Shown piece by piece: positions 9,485 to 17,320 of a stretch of 64,000 nucleotides of DNA. The position numbers and the translations under genes were made by a program. The DNA is taken from the NCBI GenBank assembly GCA_051955535.1, contig JBQCGP010000038.1, positions 13,506-77,505 of the forward strand, written 5' to 3'. The notes beneath the pieces are model-generated. The model worked only from the letters and a program-made list of their open reading frames with translations, was not told where the DNA came from and did no database searches. How positions within the stretch are numbered: position 1 is the first letter of the stretch; the number at the start of each line of letters is the position of its first letter. The stretch is from 13-2-20CM-68-14 sp051955535. GTDB taxonomy: Bacteria > Actinomycetota > Thermoleophilia > Gaiellales > Gaiellaceae.

Positions 9485-9505
9485 TTTTCAGCGCGCAGAA
9501 CGCGG
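9378..9505. repeat. 16-bp direct repeat flanking the element; duplicated gene end
   Basis: AGCGCGCAGAACGCGG occurs at 9378-9393 and again at 9490-9505. On the minus strand both encode the last residues DPRSAR followed by a stop (TAA in the outer copy, TGA in the copy used). The simplest reading is that the end of the permease gene was duplicated when the element between them arrived, leaving the gene intact. Confidence 0.7.
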
Positions 9506-10576
9506 ATCGAACGCATCGCGTAGACCATCGCCGAGAAGGTTGAAGGCGAGGGTCGTGAACAGGATCGCGAGCCCGGGCCAGAGCATCAGCCAGGGCTGCG
9601 TCAAGTAGTACTGCGGCGCCGTCGAGAGCAGGTTGCCCCACGTCGGCGTGTTCGGATTGATGCCCAGGCCGAGGAAGGACAGGCTCGCTTCGAGCAGGAT
9701 GTACGCCGCCATCGTCAGCGTCGAGTACACGATGATCGGCGCAACCAGGTGCGGGATGATGTGCGAGCGCATGATCCGTGAATCGCTGGCGCCGATCATC
9801 CTCGCGGCCTCGACGAACTCCTTCTCGCGCAGCGAGAGCACCTGCGCGCGCATGATCCGCGCGGGATAGAACCAGCCGAGCAGGCTGAAGACGAGGACGA
9901 GAGTTATGACCCCTTGGGGAAAGACCCCGAAGGTGATGTGGTTGATGCGCGGCCCCACCGTCGCGCTCAGCGCGATGATGAAGAGCAGGGCAGGAAAGAC
10001 CATCGTCAGCTCGATCACGCGCGAGATGAAGGTGTCGATCCAGCCGCGGTAGTAGCCGGCGAGGGTCCCGAGGAGGACCCCGATGGTCATCACCCCCAGC
10101 GTCGAGAGGACCGCGACTTCGAGCGAGGCGCGCGCGCCGTAGACCAGGCGCAGGAACTCGTCGTAGCCGAGCACGCCGTCGGCGCCGAGGATGTAGAGCT
10201 GCTGCTGATGTGGGTGCGCAACGCAGTCGGGCGGCGGGATCGCGAAGCCGGCGCACTTGACGTGCGAGAACGGCCCAACGGGCAGCGCTTGGACACCGGC
10301 GCTCCCGGCGTCCTGGTTGAAGTCATTGACGCCATGGCCCAGGAAGTGCGCCGCGATCGGCCCGCCGATGATGGCGGTGAGGACGAGGAGGATGATGAAG
10401 ACCCCGCTGCCGATCGCGACCTTGTCGCGGCGGAAGCGGCGCCAGACCTGTTCCCAGTAGCCGCGGGCACGGACACCTTCCGTCTCGCCCAGCTCGCCGT
10501 GGGTCTCGACTGCGACGGCAGAGGCAAGCCCGGCTTGTGAGCCGACGAGCTCTCGCTCTTTTTGCTCGGTCGCCAA
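9488..10576 (-). CDS. dppC: peptide ABC transporter permease (DppC type)
   Basis: 362 residues. The cytoplasmic N terminus (about 50 residues, Glu-rich) leads into helix 1 (about 53-78), a periplasmic domain with VKCAGFAIPPPDC, and five further helices. The EAA loop EAARMIGASDSRIMRSHIIPH contacts an ATPase, and LLEASLSFLGLGINPNTPTWGNLL is the classic DppC/OppC signature. The start is TTG at 10576 with a TATATT -10-like box (10584-10589) 7 nt upstream, suggesting a leaderless start and a separate promoter for the importer operon. It lies 70 nt after atpG. Its last six codons are duplicated downstream. Confidence 0.9.
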   Translation of the reverse strand: MATEQKERELVGSQAGLASAVAVETHGELGETEGVRARGYWEQVWRRFRRDKVAIGSGVFIILLVLTAIIGGPIAAHFLGHGVNDFNQDAGSAGVQALPVGPFSHVKCAGFAIPPPDCVAHPHQQQLYILGADGVLGYDEFLRLVYGARASLEVAVLSTLGVMTIGVLLGTLAGYYRGWIDTFISRVIELTMVFPALLFIIALSATVGPRINHITFGVFPQGVITLVLVFSLLGWFYPARIMRAQVLSLREKEFVEAARMIGASDSRIMRSHIIPHLVAPIIVYSTLTMAAYILLEASLSFLGLGINPNTPTWGNLLSTAPQYYLTQPWLMLWPGLAILFTTLAFNLLGDGLRDAFDPRSAR

Positions 10577-10595
10577 GAGTCGGAATATAACCCGC

Positions 10596-10632
10596 GCAGG
10601 GTTTTCCCTGCCCGTATCACTCTGAGACGGGC
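10596..10632 (-). terminator. two hairpins between atpG and the importer operon
   Basis: GCAGGG-TTTT-CCCTGC (10596-10611) and GCCCGT...ACGGGC (10610-10632) share bases and could form alternatively. They lie just past the atpG stop and just before the TATATT box of the permease gene. They could end the first ATP synthase transcript or set read-through. No T-run is present. Confidence 0.5.
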
Positions 10633-10646
10633 GTTCAGGTGAGTTG

Positions 10647-11537
10647 TTAGGCAGTCAGAGCGTCGGCGCCCGCGACGACTTCGAGGATCTCCTGCGTGAT
10701 CTCGGCCTGGCGGGCCCTGTTCATCGCCAGCGTCAGGTTCGCGATCAGCTCGCCGGCGTTCTTCGAGGCATTCCGCATCGCGGTCATGCGCGCCCCCTGC
10801 TCGGATGCCGCCGACTCCAGCAACGCCCGGTAGAGCTCCGTCTCGACGTAGACCGGGAGCAGCCGCGCCAGGATCTCCTCGGGCTCGGGCTCGTAGATGA
10901 AGTCGCCGCGCAGCGCCGCCTCCTGGCGATCCTCGTCTTCGCCCCCCTGGATCACGTGCTCCGGGATCGGCAGCAGATCCTGGGTCGTCACCTCCTGGAC
11001 GAGCGCAGACTGGAAGTGGTTGTAGATGACGACGACCCGGTCGATCTCCTCGCTTGCGTAGAGGTCGGCGACCTTGTGGGCGACTGCCTGCGCGTCGGAG
11101 TATTCGGGCCGCTCGGTGAACCCCTGCCAGCTCTGGACGAGGTCGTAGCCACGGAACGTCAGGCTCGATCGTCCGCGGCGTCCAACCACGAGCCAGCTGA
11201 CCTCGAGCCCTTCGCCTCGCAGCTCGCGCTCGAGCGCGAAGGCGCGGCGGAGGATCTGCGCGTTGAATGCGCCGGCCAGGCCGCGGTCGGCGGTAACGGG
11301 CACAACCGCGACCCGCCTTACCTCGCGCCGCTCGAGAAGAGGCAGGCGAACCGAGCCGGAGGCACGTGCCGTGACCGCCATCAGCTCCAGCATCCGGTCG
11401 GCATAGGGCCGCAGGGCCTCGATGCGCGTCTGCGCCCGGCGGAGACGCGCCGAAGCGACCAGCTCGAACGCCTTCGTGATCTTCTGCGTGTTGCCGACGG
11501 ACCGGATCCGCCGCTTCAGGTCCTGGACGGTGGCCAT
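10647..11537 (-). CDS. atpG: F1Fo ATP synthase gamma subunit
   Basis: 296 residues, the normal size. The N-terminal coiled-coil strand is typical (DLKRRIRSVGNTQKITKAFE, about 5-24) and so is the C-terminal strand (TAMRNASKNAGELIANLTLA, about 245-264, then RARQAEITQEILEVVAGA). Gamma is the rotating shaft in the alpha3-beta3 hexamer. It follows atpA with a 3-nt gap. In almost all bacteria atpD comes next; here the peptide importer does. Confidence 0.96.
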   Translation of the reverse strand: MATVQDLKRRIRSVGNTQKITKAFELVASARLRRAQTRIEALRPYADRMLELMAVTARASGSVRLPLLERREVRRVAVVPVTADRGLAGAFNAQILRRAFALERELRGEGLEVSWLVVGRRGRSSLTFRGYDLVQSWQGFTERPEYSDAQAVAHKVADLYASEEIDRVVVIYNHFQSALVQEVTTQDLLPIPEHVIQGGEDEDRQEAALRGDFIYEPEPEEILARLLPVYVETELYRALLESAASEQGARMTAMRNASKNAGELIANLTLAMNRARQAEITQEILEVVAGADALTA

Positions 11538-11540
11538 CGC

Positions 11541-13064
11541 CTAGACCGCGGCGGTCTCCTTGACCGAGAAGGTCTTGGCGAACTTCTCGATCTCCCCGCG
11601 AAGCTTCTCCTGGAGCTCGTCCGGGAACTGCTTCGTCTCCCCGATCTCCTGGTAGATCGAGCCTTCCGTCCGTAGGTGCTCGCGCAGCTCCGTCTGGAAG
11701 CGCTGCACCTCGTCGGTCGGGATGTCGTCGAGGAAGCCCTCGTTGCCGGCGAAGATCGCGGCGACCTGCTCCTCGAGCGCCCACGGGTCGTACTGCGGCT
11801 GGTTCAACGTGGCCACCATCCGCTCGCCGCGCGCCAGCGTCTTCTGCGTCGCAGGGTCGAGCTCGGAGCCGAACTGCGAGAACGCCTCGAGCTCGCGGTA
11901 CTGCGCGAGGTCGAGCTTCAGGCGGCCGGCGACCGCTCGCATCGCCTTCGTCTGGGCGCTCCCGCCGACGCGCGAGACCGAGATGCCGACGTTGATCGCA
12001 GGCCGGACGCCCGAGTAGAAGAGCTCGGACTCCAGGAAGATCTGGCCGTCCGTGATGGAGATCACGTTCGTCGGGATGTAGGCGGAGACGTCGCCCGCCT
12101 GGGTCTCGACGACTGGCAGCGCCGTCAGCGAGCCGCCGCCGCGTTCATCCGAGAGCTTCACGGCGCGCTCGAGCAGGCGCGAGTGGAGGTAGAAGACGTC
12201 TCCGGGATAGGCCTCGCGGCCGGGCGGACGGCGCAGCAGCAGCGACATCTGGCGGTACGCGTCCGCGTGCTTGGAGAGGTCGTCGTACATGCAGAGCGCG
12301 TGCCGACCCTCGTAGAGGAAGTACTCGCCCATCGCGCAGCCTGCGTACGGAGCCATCCACTTGATCGGCGCCGCCTCGGAGGCGCCGGCGGTGACGATGA
12401 TCGTGTAGTCCATCGCACCGGCGTCCTTGAGACGTTCGTAGACCTGCGCGACGGTCGACTCCTTCTGGCCGATCGCGACGTAGACGCAAACGATGTCCTG
12501 CCCCCGCTGGTTGAGGATCGTGTCGACGAGGATCGCCGTCTTGCCGGTGCCGCGGTCGCCGATGATCAACTCGCGCTGGCCGCGGCCGATCGGGATCATC
12601 GAGTCGATCGCCTTGAGCCCCGTCTGCAGCGGCTCCTTCACGGGCTGGCGGGCGACGACGCCGGGCGCCTTGAACTCCATCGGGCGCGTCTCGCTCGTAT
12701 CGATCGGGCCCTGCCCGTCCAGAGGCTGGCCGAGCGGGTTGACGATCCGGCCGATCAGCGCCTCGCCGACCGGGATGCTCGCGACCTGGCCCGTGCGCTT
12801 GACGACCTCGCCTTCCTTGACGTGTTCCCACTCGCCGAACAGCGCCGTGCCGACGTTGTCCTCCTCGAGGTTGAACGCGATGCCGGTGACGCCGTGCTCG
12901 AACTCGAGCATCTCCGACGCGACGGCGTTCTCGAGCCCGTAGACGCGGGCGATTCCGTCGCCGACCTGGAGCACGCTGCCGACCTCCGCGAGGTCGGTCT
13001 CGACGTCGTACTGCTCGATCCGCTGCTTGAGGATCGAGGTGATCTCTTCGGGTCGCAGTTTCAA
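11541..13064 (-). CDS. atpA: F1Fo ATP synthase alpha subunit
   Basis: 507 residues. Walker A GDRGTGKT is at 169-176, and the typical RQPVKEPLQTGLKAIDSMIPIGRGQ region precedes it in shorter conserved blocks. The C-terminal helical domain is complete (QYRELEAFSQFGSELDPATQ). Alpha forms the non-catalytic sites of F1 and completes the catalytic sites with beta. The start is TTG at 13064 overlapping the atpH stop (TTGA), with GGGAG upstream, so translation is coupled. Confidence 0.97.
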   Translation of the reverse strand: MKLRPEEITSILKQRIEQYDVETDLAEVGSVLQVGDGIARVYGLENAVASEMLEFEHGVTGIAFNLEEDNVGTALFGEWEHVKEGEVVKRTGQVASIPVGEALIGRIVNPLGQPLDGQGPIDTSETRPMEFKAPGVVARQPVKEPLQTGLKAIDSMIPIGRGQRELIIGDRGTGKTAILVDTILNQRGQDIVCVYVAIGQKESTVAQVYERLKDAGAMDYTIIVTAGASEAAPIKWMAPYAGCAMGEYFLYEGRHALCMYDDLSKHADAYRQMSLLLRRPPGREAYPGDVFYLHSRLLERAVKLSDERGGGSLTALPVVETQAGDVSAYIPTNVISITDGQIFLESELFYSGVRPAINVGISVSRVGGSAQTKAMRAVAGRLKLDLAQYRELEAFSQFGSELDPATQKTLARGERMVATLNQPQYDPWALEEQVAAIFAGNEGFLDDIPTDEVQRFQTELREHLRTEGSIYQEIGETKQFPDELQEKLRGEIEKFAKTFSVKETAAV

Positions 13065-13597
13065 GCGGCTCTCCCTTTCAGCTCGTTACGAAGATTGTTA
13101 AGCCGGCCGCGCACGCTCGCGTCGAGGCGCAGCGAGCCGGCCTGTAGGACGATGCCACCGATCAGATCCGGGTCGACGCGGCGCGTCGCCACGACCGGAC
13201 GGCCGGAAGCTTTTTCGATCTGCGCGATCACGTCGCGCGCCTCGTCCTCCGAGAGCGGCACGGCCGTGGTCAGCTCGACGTCGAGGACGCCCTCCTCCTG
13301 GGCGACGATGCGCTCGAAGTCGCGCGCGATCTCCTCGATCTCGCCGGCGCGGCCCTTGTCGGTGAGCAGCATCAGGAAGTTGCGGACGAGCTGCTCCTCG
13401 CCGCCGAGCAGCTCCTCGAGGGCCGAGACCTTGAGGCGGTGGTCGAGCTGCGGGTTGCGGAGGAGCTCACGAAGCTCCGGGACCTGGCGCTGCGCCTCGA
13501 CGAAGTCGCCGAGCTCCTCGCGCACGGCGTCGACCCGGTTCTCGTCCTTGGCCGCCTCGTACAGGGCGCGGGCGTAGACACGGTGGGCTACCGGCAT
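13061..13597 (-). CDS. atpH: F1Fo ATP synthase delta subunit
   Basis: 178 residues. The N-terminal helical domain (about 1-105, MPVAHRVYARALYEAAKDEN...) binds the top of F1, and the C-terminal beta domain includes VELTTAVPLSEDEARDVI and the motif PDLIGGIVLQAGSLRLDASVR in shorter form. Start chosen at ATG 13597, 5 nt past the atpF stop, because the protein then matches the family; a longer open frame upstream is only a shadow of atpF. It overlaps the TTG start of atpA. Confidence 0.95.
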   Translation of the reverse strand: MPVAHRVYARALYEAAKDENRVDAVREELGDFVEAQRQVPELRELLRNPQLDHRLKVSALEELLGGEEQLVRNFLMLLTDKGRAGEIEEIARDFERIVAQEEGVLDVELTTAVPLSEDEARDVIAQIEKASGRPVVATRRVDPDLIGGIVLQAGSLRLDASVRGRLNNLRNELKGRAA

Positions 13598-13602
13598 GCG
13601 TC

Positions 13603-14127
13603 TTAGTCGTTCCTGGTCAGGACGGAGAAGTCGAGGTCCCCGATCGCCTCGTCGATCAGGCGGCGCTGGTCCTTGTCGTCGAGCGCGCCGCGCGTGATCT
13701 TCTCGGCGGCGATCAGGCTGAGCTCCGCGACCTCCGCTCGGATCGCCTCGAGCGCACGGCGCGTCTCGGCGTCGATCTGCCGGCTCGTCTCGGCCAGCCG
13801 CCGTTGCCGATCGGCTTCGGCCTCGTTCTTGACGCGGCGCATCTGGGCGTCGGCCTCCTGCCGAGCCACCGACCGGATCTCCTCGGCTTCGCCGCGAGCT
13901 TCGCCGATCAGCTTCCGGTGTTCCTCGAGCAGCCGGCGCGCCTCGTCCCGCGCGTTGTCGGCCTCCTCCAGCGCACGGCGAATGCGCTGCTGGCGATCGT
14001 CGATGAGCTTCTGGATGGGCCCGAACGCATACCGCTTGAGCACGAACAGCGCGATCAGGAAGCAGACGATCGTCCAGATCATCAGCCCTGGGGTGACCTG
14101 GATCAGGGGGTTGGAGCCGAGGATCAT
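13603..14127 (-). CDS. atpF: F1Fo ATP synthase b subunit
   Basis: 174 residues: one N-terminal membrane helix (about 14-32, PGLMIWTIVCFLIALFVL) followed by a long Glu/Arg/Ala-rich coiled coil that forms the peripheral stalk. The start is placed at ATG 14127, seven codons inside the longest frame, because AGGAGAG stands 6 nt before it, whereas the upstream ATG at 14148 has no ribosome site. A structured repeat element (14159-14262) separates it from atpE, an unusual interruption inside this operon. Confidence 0.95.
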   Translation of the reverse strand: MILGSNPLIQVTPGLMIWTIVCFLIALFVLKRYAFGPIQKLIDDRQQRIRRALEEADNARDEARRLLEEHRKLIGEARGEAEEIRSVARQEADAQMRRVKNEAEADRQRRLAETSRQIDAETRRALEAIRAEVAELSLIAAEKITRGALDDKDQRRLIDEAIGDLDFSVLTRND

Positions 14128-14158
14128 CAGTGGCTCTCCTGGTGACATTGGTGGATGG

Positions 14159-14262
14159 CTGGTGCGCTAGCACCAAGCGAGGCAAGGACGCAGGGAGTGT
14201 TCGGGCCAAGAGGCCCGGGCGCGACTGAGGACGCCGCATCGCGCCGCGTGATAGCGCGCCAG
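14159..14262. repeat. structured boxed repeat element, copy 2, inside the atp operon
   Basis: Box 1 and box 2 of the 4145-4306 family occur here as complements: GGCGCGACTGAGGACGCC at 14218-14235 and GGCAAGGACGCAGGGAG at 14181-14197. Between them is a hairpin of unrelated sequence, CGGGCC-AAGA-GGCCCG (14202-14217). The outer stem is CTGGTGCGCTA (14159-14169) with TAGCGCGCCAG (14252-14262), 10 of 11 paired. It fills the atpE-atpF gap. Confidence 0.85.
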
Positions 14263-14290
14263 GCGCCGCCGGATGTTGCCAGGAGGGCCA

Positions 14291-14551
14291 CTAGACGAGG
14301 ACGTAGGCGAGGATCGAACCGAGGAGGCCGTAGAACACGACTGCCTCGGTCAGCGCGAAGCCGAGCCACTGGATGCCCTGGAGCTCTCCCCGGAGCTCGG
14401 GCTGCCGGGCGACCGACTGGATCATCGAGCCGAAGATGTTGCCGATGCCGACGCCGGCGCCGAGCGCGCCGAGGCCGACACCGAGCGCGAGGCCGATCGC
14501 CTTGCCGGCCTTCGTGACGTCGCCCGAGGTGGCGGCGAGAAGAATGCTCAT
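14291..14551 (-). CDS. atpE: F1Fo ATP synthase c subunit
   Basis: 86 residues forming two membrane helices joined by the conserved polar loop ARQPE (about 48-52). Helix 1 is Gly-rich (GLALGVGLGALGAGVGIG). The ion-binding carboxylate is Glu69 in FALTEAVVFYGLL. No extra Gln/Ser sodium-coordination pattern is evident, so proton coupling is likely but not proven. The ribosome site GGAGG lies before ATG 14551. atpB is 8 nt upstream. Confidence 0.96.
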   Translation of the reverse strand: MSILLAATSGDVTKAGKAIGLALGVGLGALGAGVGIGNIFGSMIQSVARQPELRGELQGIQWLGFALTEAVVFYGLLGSILAYVLV

Positions 14552-14559
14552 GGTTCCTC

Positions 14560-15408
14560 CTAGTGCTCAGGCTCGATCGCCGAGCCGATGTAGATGGCGG
14601 ACAGGGCAGCGAAAATGAAGGCCTGGATGCCGACGACGATGACGACCTCGAAGAGGTAGAAGACGACCGTCGGGATCAGGACCGGGAGCAGCTTCAGGGA
14701 CTGGAAGATGAAGATCAGTCCGAGGAAGGTCAGGATCAGGATGTGGCCGGCGAGCATGTTCGCGAAAAGTCGGACGCTCAGTGAGATCAGCCGCATGAAC
14801 TGGCCGAGCACTTCGAGCGGCACGATCAGCGCCAGCAGCGCCTTGGGCGCCTCCGGGATCCAACTCTTGAAGTAGCGCACCGGCCCGTTCCAGCGGATCC
14901 CCTCGTAGTGCGTGAAGACGAAGGTCAGCAGGGCGAGCGCGAGCGTCACCGACAGCGACGAGGTGGCCGCATAGATGCCCCACGTCGGCACGCCGTGCCA
15001 TGTCTCGCCGGTGAGCGGCAGCGGGATGAAGCCGATCAGGTTGATGACGAAGATGAACAGAAGCAGCGAGGCGCAGTACGGGAACCAGCGGCCGATCGCC
15101 TTCGACGGGAGGCCCTGCTCCGCGATCTGCACCTGGGCGATCTCGTAGATCTGCTCGCCGACGGCCTCACGCTTGCCGCCGCGGCTGCGCATCAAGAAGA
15201 GGCCGAGCAGGATCGTCAGCGCCGTGCCGATGAACAGGTAGACGACTGCCTTCGTGATCGAAAGGTTGAGCGGGCCGAGGTGGATCGGGATCCACTCGTG
15301 CTGCTCGAACTCCGTCGTCGGATCGAACTTGCCCCGCGCGAGTGCGGTGCTCGGCAGGAACGCGGCTCCGATCACGACTGTGAGCGTGGTGACCCAGAGC
15401 CGTTTCAT
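14560..15408 (-). CDS. atpB: F1Fo ATP synthase a subunit
   Basis: 282 residues, a polytopic membrane protein forming the proton half-channels. The essential arginine lies in the helix SVRLFANMLAGHILI, and the C-terminal helix (VVIVVGIQAFIFAALSAIYI) is complete. The N terminus has a signal-like hydrophobic stretch (VTTLTVVIGAAFLPSTALA) before the first canonical helix, as in some actinobacterial and other AtpB proteins. It overlaps the stop of the preceding AtpI-like gene by 4 nt. Confidence 0.95.
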   Translation of the reverse strand: MKRLWVTTLTVVIGAAFLPSTALARGKFDPTTEFEQHEWIPIHLGPLNLSITKAVVYLFIGTALTILLGLFLMRSRGGKREAVGEQIYEIAQVQIAEQGLPSKAIGRWFPYCASLLLFIFVINLIGFIPLPLTGETWHGVPTWGIYAATSSLSVTLALALLTFVFTHYEGIRWNGPVRYFKSWIPEAPKALLALIVPLEVLGQFMRLISLSVRLFANMLAGHILILTFLGLIFIFQSLKLLPVLIPTVVFYLFEVVIVVGIQAFIFAALSAIYIGSAIEPEH

Positions 15409-15800
15409 GCGCGCGGCTCCTGGACGTAGTAGCTGGCGAGCGAGACCGCGAGCTCGGCGGTGTACGCGAGCGCGTAGGTCAACGTCGCTGCGAGGCCGAC
15501 CGCGCGGTTCGACGCCGTGACGGCGACGAGCACGACCAGCACCGCGAGTAGCCTTCCCATCATCCCGAACGCCAGCACGCTTGAGGCAGCGAGGTTATCC
15601 GCCGAAGGACGCACACGCGACAACAGCAGGCCGACTGCCTGGACCCCCAGCCAGACGACGACGGCGACGACCCAGCCGTCGACCGGCCAACCGGCCACGA
15701 GGAAGATCGGGAGCGCGAGTGCGATCACGACCGCGCCGGCGGCGACCGGAAGCAGGCGGCCCGGAACAGCGCGTGGCGCGCCGAGGGCGGTCGTCTTCAC
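15405..15800 (-). CDS. AtpI-like membrane protein of the ATP synthase operon
   Basis: 131 residues with four predicted membrane helices (about 16-36, 43-60, 70-92 and 100-122). Position directly before atpB, with 4-nt overlaps on both sides, and the helix pattern fit the loosely conserved AtpI family, which helps c-ring assembly in other bacteria. Sequence conservation in this family is weak, so the name rests on context. The middle RVRPSADNLAASSVLAFGMM segment is polar then hydrophobic as in AtpI. Confidence 0.6.
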   Translation of the reverse strand: MKTTALGAPRAVPGRLLPVAAGAVVIALALPIFLVAGWPVDGWVVAVVVWLGVQAVGLLLSRVRPSADNLAASSVLAFGMMGRLLAVLVVLVAVTASNRAVGLAATLTYALAYTAELAVSLASYYVQEPRA

Positions 15801-16000
15801 GAAAGCGCCTCGCGGTAGCGGAAGTAGACCGCGGTGATCCCGGCCGGAACGCCGACCACTGCACCGCCGAGGATTCCGTAGCCGACCGAGCCGGCTGCCC
15901 AGCCGATCAGGGCGCCGATTCCGACCGAGGCGGCGGTGGTCGCGGCGAGGAGCATGCCTGCCCCCGCCGGCTGAAAAGTCGCGCGCGGAGCGGGCTCCAT
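15797..16000 (-). CDS. AtpZ/AtpI-like small membrane protein
   Basis: 67 residues from ATG 16000. Two membrane helices (about 14-34 and 38-58) have the Gly-rich pattern GIGALIGWAAGSVGYGILGG seen in the AtpZ family that opens many atp operons and may help c-ring assembly or ion supply. Longer starts exist at 16012 and 16051, but a -10-like TATGCT (16008-16013) would place the transcript start just before ATG 16000, so a leaderless start is preferred. First gene of the ATP synthase operon, divergent from the hydrolase gene. Confidence 0.6.
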   Translation of the reverse strand: MEPAPRATFQPAGAGMLLAATTAASVGIGALIGWAAGSVGYGILGGAVVGVPAGITAVYFRYREALS

Positions 16001-16007
16001 CAACCCG

Positions 16008-16035
16008 AGCATATCAGAGTTTGTGACACCGACAA
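16008..16035 (-). promoter_or_regulatory. candidate promoter of the atp operon
   Basis: On the minus strand TTGTCG (-35, 16030-16035) and TATGCT (-10, 16008-16013) are 16 bp apart. The -10 box ends 7 nt before ATG 16000, consistent with leaderless transcription. Only consensus matching supports it. Confidence 0.4.
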
Positions 16036-16065
16036 TTCGCCATTTCTCCACGAAAAACGCCGATT

Positions 16066-16094
16066 TTGGGTGGACTTTGTTCAGTCGTTATCTT
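16066..16094 (+). promoter_or_regulatory. candidate promoter of the hydrolase gene
   Basis: TTGGGT (16066-16071) and TATCTT (16089-16094) are 17 bp apart, and GTG 16101 follows 6 nt later, so the message would be leaderless. It faces the divergent atp promoter across about 30 bp. Confidence 0.45.
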
Positions 16095-16100
16095 GCGCCG

Positions 16101-16817
16101 GTGCCGGATTTTGACGTCGAGACGATCGGGAGCGGGCCGCGTGTTGTCCTCGTGCATGGAAGCGTCGGCAACGGGCAGGCGACCTGGGACGCCGTCAGGC
16201 CGCTGGCCGATCGATTCGAGCTGGCGATCGTCAACCGGCCCGGCTATCCGCCGAACCCACCGCGAGAGCGTCTCGACTTCGACGAGCAGGCTGCGGAGAT
16301 CGGCGAGATCGTCGGCCCGGGCGACCACCTCGTCGGCCATTCGTACGGCGGCGTCATCTCGCTGCTGATCGCGTCGAGGCAGCCGGTCCGGTCGCTGACG
16401 GTCAACGAGCCGCCTGCGTTCGGCATCGCGCGAGGAGACCCTGCGGTCGAGGCGTTCCTCGGCGCGTTGGAGGAAGCGCCCAGCGACCCGCGCGGCTACC
16501 TCGAGTTCTTCCTCCCGCTCGTCGGCAGCTCGCTGACGGTGCCCGACCCGCTGCCGCCCCCGCTCGAGACCGGCGCGCGCGCCGCGATGGCGGAGCGTCC
16601 GCCGCACGAGGCCGAGATCCCGCTCGACGAGCTCGCGGCGGCGCCGTTTCCGAAGCTGGTCGTCTCCGGGGGGCACAACGCGGCGTTCGACGCCGTCATC
16701 GACGTCCTTGTACAGCGGCTGGGCGCGGAGCGTGCCGTCGTTCCGGGAGCCGGCCACAGCATCCCGCGCGCGCCGGGCTACGGCGAGACCCTCGCGGCGT
16801 TCCTCGACTCGGCGTGA
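16101..16817 (+). CDS. alpha/beta-fold hydrolase
   Basis: 238 residues. The nucleophile elbow GHSYGG (Ser near 79) follows the oxyanion segment VVLVHGSVGNG, and the catalytic His lies in GAGHSIPRAP near the C terminus. Such enzymes cleave esters, lactones or amides; the substrate is not evident. The start is GTG 16101, chosen for the promoter spacing; an upstream GTG (16023) would overlap the promoter. Its stop overlaps the next gene (GTGA), forming a three-gene + strand group with the acetyltransferase and the DUF354 protein. Confidence 0.85.
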   Translation: MPDFDVETIGSGPRVVLVHGSVGNGQATWDAVRPLADRFELAIVNRPGYPPNPPRERLDFDEQAAEIGEIVGPGDHLVGHSYGGVISLLIASRQPVRSLTVNEPPAFGIARGDPAVEAFLGALEEAPSDPRGYLEFFLPLVGSSLTVPDPLPPPLETGARAAMAERPPHEAEIPLDELAAAPFPKLVVSGGHNAAFDAVIDVLVQRLGAERAVVPGAGHSIPRAPGYGETLAAFLDSA

Positions 16818-17320
16818 TCACGCTGCCGATCGAGACCGAGCGCCTGCGGATCCGGCAGGTCGAGCCGGCCGCCGACGCTGAGCCGTTCTTCGAGCTGTGG
16901 GGAGATCCCGACGCGATGCGGTTCGTTCGTCCGGCCAGCCAAAGCGTCCGGGAGGTCCGCGAGTGGCTCCAGAGGATTCGGGAGTGGAGCGAATGGGGCC
17001 TCTGGGCGCTCGACGAGCGCAAGGGCGGGCGGCTGGTCGGCATGGCCGGCCTTTTTCCGCTCGCCAACGAAGGCCCGGAGATCGAGCTCGCGTACCACAT
17101 CGTCCCGTCGCAGTGGGGCCACGGCTACGCGACGGAGGCGGGCGCGGCGCTGCTCGCGGCCGCGTGGCGTGACACGGACCTCGATCACGTCGTCGCCGTC
17201 GCGTTCGAGGAGAACCGGGGCTCGACTCGGGTGATGGAGAAGCTCGGCATGACGCACGAAGGTCCGACCCGCTATCGCGAGCACGACATGGTGCGCTACT
17301 CGATCGCCAGGCCGCAGTGA
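16814..17320 (+). CDS. GNAT-family N-acetyltransferase (RimJ/RimL-like)
   Basis: 168 residues. The opening ETERLRIRQVEPAADAEPFF matches the Acetyltransf_3 type, with the acetyl-CoA loop QWGHGYATEAGAAL at about 96-109 and the C-terminal ENRGSTRVMEKLGM segment typical of RimJ/RimL-like enzymes. These acetylate protein N termini or small amines. The GTG start overlaps the hydrolase stop and the end overlaps the next start, so translation is coupled. Substrate unknown. Confidence 0.88.
   Translation: MITLPIETERLRIRQVEPAADAEPFFELWGDPDAMRFVRPASQSVREVREWLQRIREWSEWGLWALDERKGGRLVGMAGLFPLANEGPEIELAYHIVPSQWGHGYATEAGAALLAAAWRDTDLDHVVAVAFEENRGSTRVMEKLGMTHEGPTRYREHDMVRYSIARPQ

Noticed and set aside
11676..13577. 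633-codon open frame on the + strand across atpA/atpH
   Set aside because: Antisense to verified ATP synthase subunits, with no recognisable domain.
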